From assembly GCA_023078685.1 (NCBI GenBank), contig JALGAS010000003.1, positions 5,208,001-5,272,000 on the forward strand: a stretch of DNA of 64,000 nt. The letters are read 5' to 3'. A program made the translations under genes and the position numbers. Source of the DNA: Neopestalotiopsis rosae (Eukaryota; Ascomycota; Sordariomycetes; Amphisphaeriales; Sporocadaceae). Positions 58,570 through 64,000 of this stretch are shown piece after piece (position 1 is the stretch's first letter; every line of letters begins with the position of its first letter). The notes beneath the pieces are model-generated. The model had not been told where the DNA came from. It was given only the letters and a program-made list of their open reading frames with translations, and did no database searches.

Positions 58570-59373
58570 TTACAGAGCCATGGCGAGAAGACCAGCAGCG
58601 ACAGCAATGGCACCGTTGGGGAGGTGCTGAATACCGGTAGGCATGGCGCCGGCCTGGGAAGTCGAGGACGAGGAGACGGAAGAGCTAGCAGCGGTAGCGG
58701 CACTGGTACCAGAGGAGGAGCTGGCGGCAGTGGTGGTGGTCGAGCTGCTGCCGGCGACCTTGGTACCGCATTCGTCGGAGATGGTGGTGGTGCAGTTCTT
58801 CTGACCACTAGCGCTGCCAGTGTTCTCACTGATGCAGTCGGAAAAGGCTTGCTCGCAGATGTACTAAATGTTCACATGGTGGGTCAGCGGCAATTCCGGG
58901 ACTAATCGGTGATCTTTGCCAAAGAAGGTCGTGGGTTGCGGTACTCACGTAGGGCAGAGAGTCCTGGTACTCGTTCATGTCGGGTTCCGTGCCATCACTG
59001 CAAGTGCAGCTGTAGTCAAGAGTGGTCTGTTATTCAAGTTAGAAAATGCACACATATTGCGAAGTTTCGAGAATCAGCGCATTGACTTACAGGTTCGCAA
59101 CTGTTCTCACTGGTGCTGCAGATCTGACCACAGACGTTTTTCTCGGAAGTACACCAAGCAGCTGAAATGAAGAGGTGGTGTTAGCAAGTGTATTGGTGCT
59201 ATACCGAGTTGCTGACACGGACGAGTGTGTAGCAGCCAGGACAAGAGCAGAGCGAAATACGCACCTCTGGTGGAGAGAGTGACGGAGTCAACGTCGATCG
59301 AGAAAGTCGAGTTGCCAGCAGAGACAACAGTCAAAACCGACAGGGCGGCAACGGCAACCTTGGTGGCGAACAT
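58570..59373 (-). CDS. Secreted GPI-anchored Cys-rich protein (DUF7707-like)
   Basis: Small cell-surface protein of unknown function. Four exons, 59373-59265, 59161-59091, 59026-58949 and 58863-58570, all with consensus junctions and kept frame, give 183 aa. A signal peptide covers about the first 19-20 residues (MFATKVAVAALSVLTVVSAG). The middle carries eight cysteines in a regular pattern (WCTSEKNVCGQIC, SCEPTTLDYSCTCSDG, ICEQAFSDC, NCTTTISDEC). A Ser/Thr/Ala-rich stalk follows, ending in a hydrophobic tail (NGAIAVAAGLLAMAL) that fits GPI attachment. The pattern matches the fungal DUF7707 family of wall/GPI proteins as I recall it. No frame longer than 101 codons is visible because the gene is cut into short exons. 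Confidence 0.88.
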
Positions 59374-62300
59374 GTTGACGAGTAAATGTGATATTGGAAT
59401 TATGGAGTAGAGAAGGCGTGTGAATACAGTTGTCGCAAGAAAATGCTGCTGAGAGTGACAAACGCGGACTAGTATTCGCGACACTCGATTAGCTTTGGGG
59501 ATCTTAAAAAAAGTTGACGATGCTCTTTTGTTGTGTCGTTGTTGGGGAGACCGGTGCGTGGACGACGCAAGACGCAAATAAATGCGAAGCAAGTAGAGAT
59601 CTCTCAAGGTTGATTGCTTCCTCCAAATGCAAATGCGACCCAATGCAACAACAACAACAATGAGAGGAAAGTGTCAGTCTGCTTGGCGACTGTATTCTCA
59701 CTTACCTGCTGAAAGAAATTGGAAAGAAATTCGAAGCCTCTGGCTCTTCTAATCTTCTCTTCTGCTACTGTGCTTGAATTGACGTGCGACCGGAAACGAT
59801 GGAGGAGGAAGAGGGAGGGAGGGAAGAGTCACGAATTTGAAGCATGGGCAAGTGCGAGGTTAAACATTCTGCGAGGAAAGAAACGACGTCCGTCCCCCAT
59901 GTATGATGAATGTACTTACTACCTACATCCGCATCCGCCCACGATGCCGCCCTCAAACCGGCGGGCCACTGACACCTGAAAGGTACCTCCATACATGGAT
60001 CAGATGCATGCATGCAATTATCTTGACCTGCCTCCGCTATTCAACCCCCATACCTAGCCAAGGTACCAGCGAACTGACCTACCACTTATCTAGCCGAAAT
60101 CCCATCCATGTTGGTCAAGTTGCATGGGGATGGGATGGGGAATATGCGCGAGCGAAAGCAGCAGGCGCGCGCGCCGTTCAAACAACAACTGCACAACAAC
60201 TTCTTCTCTCTCACTCTCTCCCCTCGCTCCCTCTCACGATCTCCTCTTGCTTGCTGCTCCAAAAAACCAGGATGCGACGCACCTCTGTGCATTCCCGCTC
60301 TCCCAAACCCTGCTAGCTCTCCTGCTAGACCCTGTGAGACCCCTGCTAGCATATCAGGCAAAGTACCTAAGGTTTGCTGTGTCTCCAACCTCCCTCGTGC
60401 TGACGAGCGGTATGTAGCAATTGTCTGACTCTCCCATCAGAGTTAACTTCAAATGGTACGCTTGGTACGTACGTCTAGTGGCTGGCCTTGGCTGGCTTGC
60501 TGGTGCGCAGGCTCAACGAGAAACATTGCCCAGCAGTGCCCAGCAACAGGCCCAGTGCTGGGCTCGCTGGGCTCGCTGGGTGTCGTCGGCAGAGGTGCAA
60601 TTGACCAATCATAATGTTCTCTGGATATCCTCTGGAGTCGTTGCAATTGCTAGAAATTCACTAGTGCCTCTCTAGCTCCCCTAGAAGCTCGATTTATTGT
60701 GGCGTCCTTCTCGATAAGACAGCTAGGCCTCCACCAATAGCGAGCGAGTCCCGCTGCATCCTCACCAGGAACAGGCCGGTGCCTCAGTAGACCACGCGGC
60801 TTCGTCAACTCTTTTCTGGCGCGGTCCCAGTTCTTCAGGTAAGCTTGGCTTGCTAGAGCTCGGGGTGCTGGAGCTTCAGTGCTTTCTTTTCTTTTCAAGA
60901 AAAGAGTTGACACTTGACCCTCCCGAACGACGGCCAAAGCGTACTACTTTCAGCTACCAGCTACTTTACGCATCAGCGACATCATTCCAGCAACGGCGTC
61001 GTCTCTCAACAGGCATAAGCTTGCTAGAGGCGCCTTCGAAGCTAAGCCCATATTCTATGTATCCGAATGTGCCATCACACCCAAAGAGCCGAGTGAGCTT
61101 TCGTAACTGCGGAGACGAGATGCACTATGTACAGCATCCTCTCGAAATCGGGCAAGCTGGGGTCCATCCCACAGTTCACATGACGAATGCACAACCGCGA
61201 ATACGATGCGCGGTCCATCGTACAGCATGGGCAACCACAGGCACCTAGCTCGCCCGGTGGTCGGTAGCAGTGTGAGGGTGTGCCACTCTGTACTACTCCT
61301 GCCGAATATCCATGCCGTCTGAGATCCATCTCTCTGGGCTTGTGCTCGCTTTCGTTGTCACTGGGTTGCTTGGTAGTTTGCAACTAACAGCACAAGCATC
61401 ATTTCTCTCTCGATTCAACGGCCCAAATACCGGCCAGGATTGCGCGAGATAAAAAACTATCAGTGCGACAGACCGGCATTCGATCCCATGCTATGATCCA
61501 TATATCCTGGTCGCTGTGCGAAATTGAGGTCAACTAAAAACCAAGTCTGTTGCCCCGAGGGCCGCAACGGCGCTCCCTGGCTACCTGGCTCACAGCAGAC
61601 AGTACCACCTTTACTTGAGAACAACTCAAAAAGTTTGACCGTGTCAATTTCGGTGCAATGATCCTCTTTCGCCTACCATTGGCGCCTCACTAGCCACAGC
61701 TACCACACCAGACGTGGAGGGCTCCAATCCCGTAGATCCGGCTTTAATGACCGAAAAGCTTGGCACTGCCTGATCTCACCTTATTAAGTTGGTGCGACCT
61801 CATCTTGTCACTCTCTTACATACATGAAACGGCAAGCAGATTGTGCCAAATATCATTGTTTGTACCACCAGCCCATGTGCTCGCATTTTTCAGGCAGATT
61901 CCCATGATCTGGTTGAGAAGATCGATGCTGCAACAAACCGATTGTCGTGAGCGGTGTCGTTCGAGTGGGTTGACCGCTTGACCTACCGTACACTACGTGT
62001 GCTGTACCTACCTCGGATCAACGATGATCGGTCGGCTCTGTCCGACGAGCCATCCGCTTTCAGATAAACCGTCTGGCATCTGCCCACAATTGGACAGAGT
62101 TTTTGACAGAAAGTGGAACAGTCGTCGCAATAGAGATGGATTCTCAGGTCGCCAGGGGTCCAGGAGCAAAGTTTCCAACTGCTCGCGGCAAACCTTCTGC
62201 CCTGTCGCTCGCGTCCAAGAGACTGCCGACCATCAATATTCCGTACTGGTTCGTAAGCATTGCCAAAAAGCAAATCCTCTTGGCAGCGATTTCCGCCCCA

Positions 62301-63102
62301 TCTCTTTGCCAGCCTCCGCCATGACCGCAGTCGCCCAACCGTTTGCAAGCTAAATTGAAGACATCACGAGCTATAGGTTTTTCAATCTTTGCCTCTTACC
62401 GAAGGTGAGTCGTCTCCATCAACTAGTTCATGCCACCCACCTATGTGTTTCCGCCCCAGATTACGTACCACTGAGCAATCCCATCGGCCCAAATCCCCAA
62501 TCCCTATTGTGCGGGTCATCTCAGTATGGCAGCTGCTTGCTACCAATGAAACCGCTTTTAGATGCCGAGAAACATTGAAATGTATGCATGCGCTCAGTCA
62601 CACACACTCTTTGTACGAGCATGCATACTCCTTCCGGTAATTTTCTGCTGTACGACCAGTCATTCATCATGGCATCCCCCGGCACATGTCAATCCCAAGC
62701 AAACGAAGAAGGCCATATTCTACCGCAACTTGCTGACATGATTGGCCTTTTCAGTCAACAAAACCTGGTAAGGCGTCTACTGTGTATTGCATCTTGGCCT
62801 ATAGATTAGGTATGCCTTGCGGGAATGTTCGCTGGCAACGCTTTGGTCATTTTTTGGACCAAGTGCAATGTGCATGCCCCAGTCTTCCGGTGACATATAA
62901 CAATATTTCATTAGTGCCCGACTTACAGGAATTTTGAAGAAGCAGGCTCGTGGAGATCACAATTAATTTCAGGTCGATGGAAGCAAGCTCGGCAGGGTCC
63001 ACGGAACACGGCAGTGGGCCAGTAAATCGTCTGCGCCGGCGCCGGCGCATCAGCCTTATTGTATCGTGTCCAACCCGAGAATATGATATCGCAACAAAGG
63101 CC
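59374..63102. other. Intergenic, about 3.7 kb
   Basis: Promoter side of the GPI-protein gene on the left, then a region with CT-rich stretches (about 60190-60250), GGGCTCGCT direct repeats (about 60555-60580) and no supported gene, up to the tRNA. A perfect GC-rich palindrome lies at 63032-63049. Confidence 0.45.
63032..63049. repeat. Perfect 18-bp GC-rich palindrome
   Basis: TGCGCCGGCGCCGGCGCA reads the same on both strands. It ends 53 bp upstream of the tRNA. It could be a protein-binding site or chance in a GC-rich patch. Confidence 0.8.
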
Positions 63103-63186
63103 GGACCATTAGCTCAGTGGTAGAGCATCTGATTCCAGTTCCCTGGGACATCCAGAAGGTCGTCCGTTCAAGTCGGGCATGGTTCA
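63103..63186 (+). tRNA. tRNA-Trp (CCA), with intron
   Basis: Folds as a tRNA: acceptor stem GGACCAT with ATGGTTC (one G-T pair), D-stem GCTC/GAGC around AGTGGTA, T-stem GTCCG/CGGGC around TTCAAGT, discriminator A at 63186. The anticodon loop starts TTCCAG, giving anticodon CCA (Trp). A 12-nt intron (63139-63150) sits one base after the anticodon and contains TGG that can pair with it, the usual arrangement. The inner anticodon stem has one A-C mismatch. tRNAscan-type software was not available; the fold is by eye. Confidence 0.75.
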
Positions 63187-64000
63187 AATCCATCCGGTCG
63201 CATCCGCATTTGCTTTTGCCTTTTTGCCATTCGACCCGCCGGACCATAAGAACTTCTCACCGGCTCGTGGTAGGGTAGGAGTTAGCACCACCGCGGCTCG
63301 GCCTTGGGAGTATGTTGAACTCGGACCGAACGGAGATCGACATGCACTATCGAGGCGCGATAAATCACCCACACATCGATAACGCAAATGTCATCTGCCA
63401 TTCATACCCAATCGTAACCGACAATCGATTCGACCCCGTTGTTTCTTTATTCTTCCAATGCTAGCTAGCCGTCGGGGTGGCTTGATGCTCCTTGGACCTG
63501 AGTCTGCTGATGGGGCTCTGCAAAGACACTGGGAACCAGTTTCGTGCCTACGTGAAATGTTGCCGCATTGATATTCGCTTGTCCTGGAGCTTCATGATCA
63601 TGCCGTCAATCTTGGTCGATGTTGCAGAATGCTTGGGTGACCATGTCTCGACGAGTTTTACGAATACTGGTCTAGTCGACAGTTGACCTGGGTCACTGGT
63701 CCAGTCGCACTGCAGTTGTACGTATTGGTGTCTGTATTGTTGTCCATGCAGTTGTCAATGAAGTCCCTCATAATACCCAAGATATCGTCAATTAGCCGCA
63801 ACCGGAGAGTCAAGACAAGCAAGGATTCTTGACGGCGGATTGTTTGCTGAATCTTTCTACACGTTCTCCAATGGCTCACATCGATGATAAATCCTTTGAG
63901 CATGGACGCGGTATATCTGAGGAATGCTGGCATCTGCTTGTGCATAGCCGGTTGGGTGTCTGTTATTATTCGGTGCTGCATCATAGTATGCAAGGAGGCT
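63187..64000. other. Right edge; possible partial gene on minus strand
   Basis: A minus-strand frame from the right edge to 63658 (about 111 codons) has protein-like composition (RLIDDILGIMRDFIDNC and a Cys/Asn-rich end) and could be the 3' exon of a gene continuing beyond the window. I recognise no family. The rest looks non-coding. Confidence 0.25.

Noticed and set aside
63099..63198. Alternative, longer tRNA fold using GGCCGGA and TCCGGTC as acceptor
   Set aside because: Its T-stem overlaps the acceptor strand and it leaves too many bases before the D-arm; the shorter fold 63103-63186 satisfies all arms.
1..64000. CRISPR array, bacterial operon or riboswitch
   Set aside because: The window is fungal nuclear DNA with spliced genes; no regular repeat-spacer array or bacterial-type signal was seen.

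Overview
The window is nuclear DNA of a filamentous ascomycete (Pezizomycotina, most likely Sordariomycetes; a Hypocreales-type fungus is a guess). The evidence is short introns of about 50-110 nt with GTRNGT donors, CTAAC-like branch sites and YAG acceptors, two HET (heterokaryon incompatibility) genes, a fungal GPI-anchored Cys-rich protein, a YTH/RRM protein, an Hsp30-type small heat-shock protein and a PRE7-like proteasome subunit. I can support twelve protein genes and one tRNA. Gene density is low: coding sequence occupies well under half of the 64 kb, and one stretch of about 10 kb holds no gene I can support.

Layout. 1.7-3.5 kb (+): HET-domain gene. 5.6-6.6 kb (+): conserved-looking protein of unknown function. 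8.1-11.1 kb (-): a 1027-residue single-exon fusion of an NRPS-type adenylation domain to a ferric-reductase-like membrane/FAD/NAD(P) module, with no carrier domain between them. 14.9-16.1 kb (+): five-exon enoyl-CoA hydratase. 20.5-21.3 and 25.6-26.4 kb (both -): two related bZIP transcription factors in tandem. 30.3-36.2 kb (-): PI 4-kinase STT4 in four exons. 36.95-37.8 kb (+): proteasome beta-6 subunit, divergent from STT4. 37.8-47.8 kb: gene-free gap. 47.8-49.9 kb (+): RRM-YTH m6A-reader-type protein. 53.3-54.05 kb (+): small heat-shock protein with heat-shock elements and a TATA box upstream. 54.6-57.1 kb (-): second HET gene. 58.6-59.4 kb (-): secreted GPI-anchored Cys-rich protein. 63.1 kb (+): intron-containing tRNA-Trp(CCA).

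There is no biosynthetic cluster in the strict sense: the adenylation-reductase fusion has no tailoring enzyme, transporter or pathway regulator directly beside it. Core housekeeping genes (STT4, PRE7, the YTH protein, tRNA) are interspersed with accessory genes (two HETs, the fusion, the GPI protein). The items most worth a second look are the carrier-less adenylation-reductase fusion, the bZIP pair (including a splice-phase conflict in the first one), the 10 kb gene-free gap, the long insertion in the YTH domain, and the 30-nt micro-exon carrying the catalytic loop of the hydratase.
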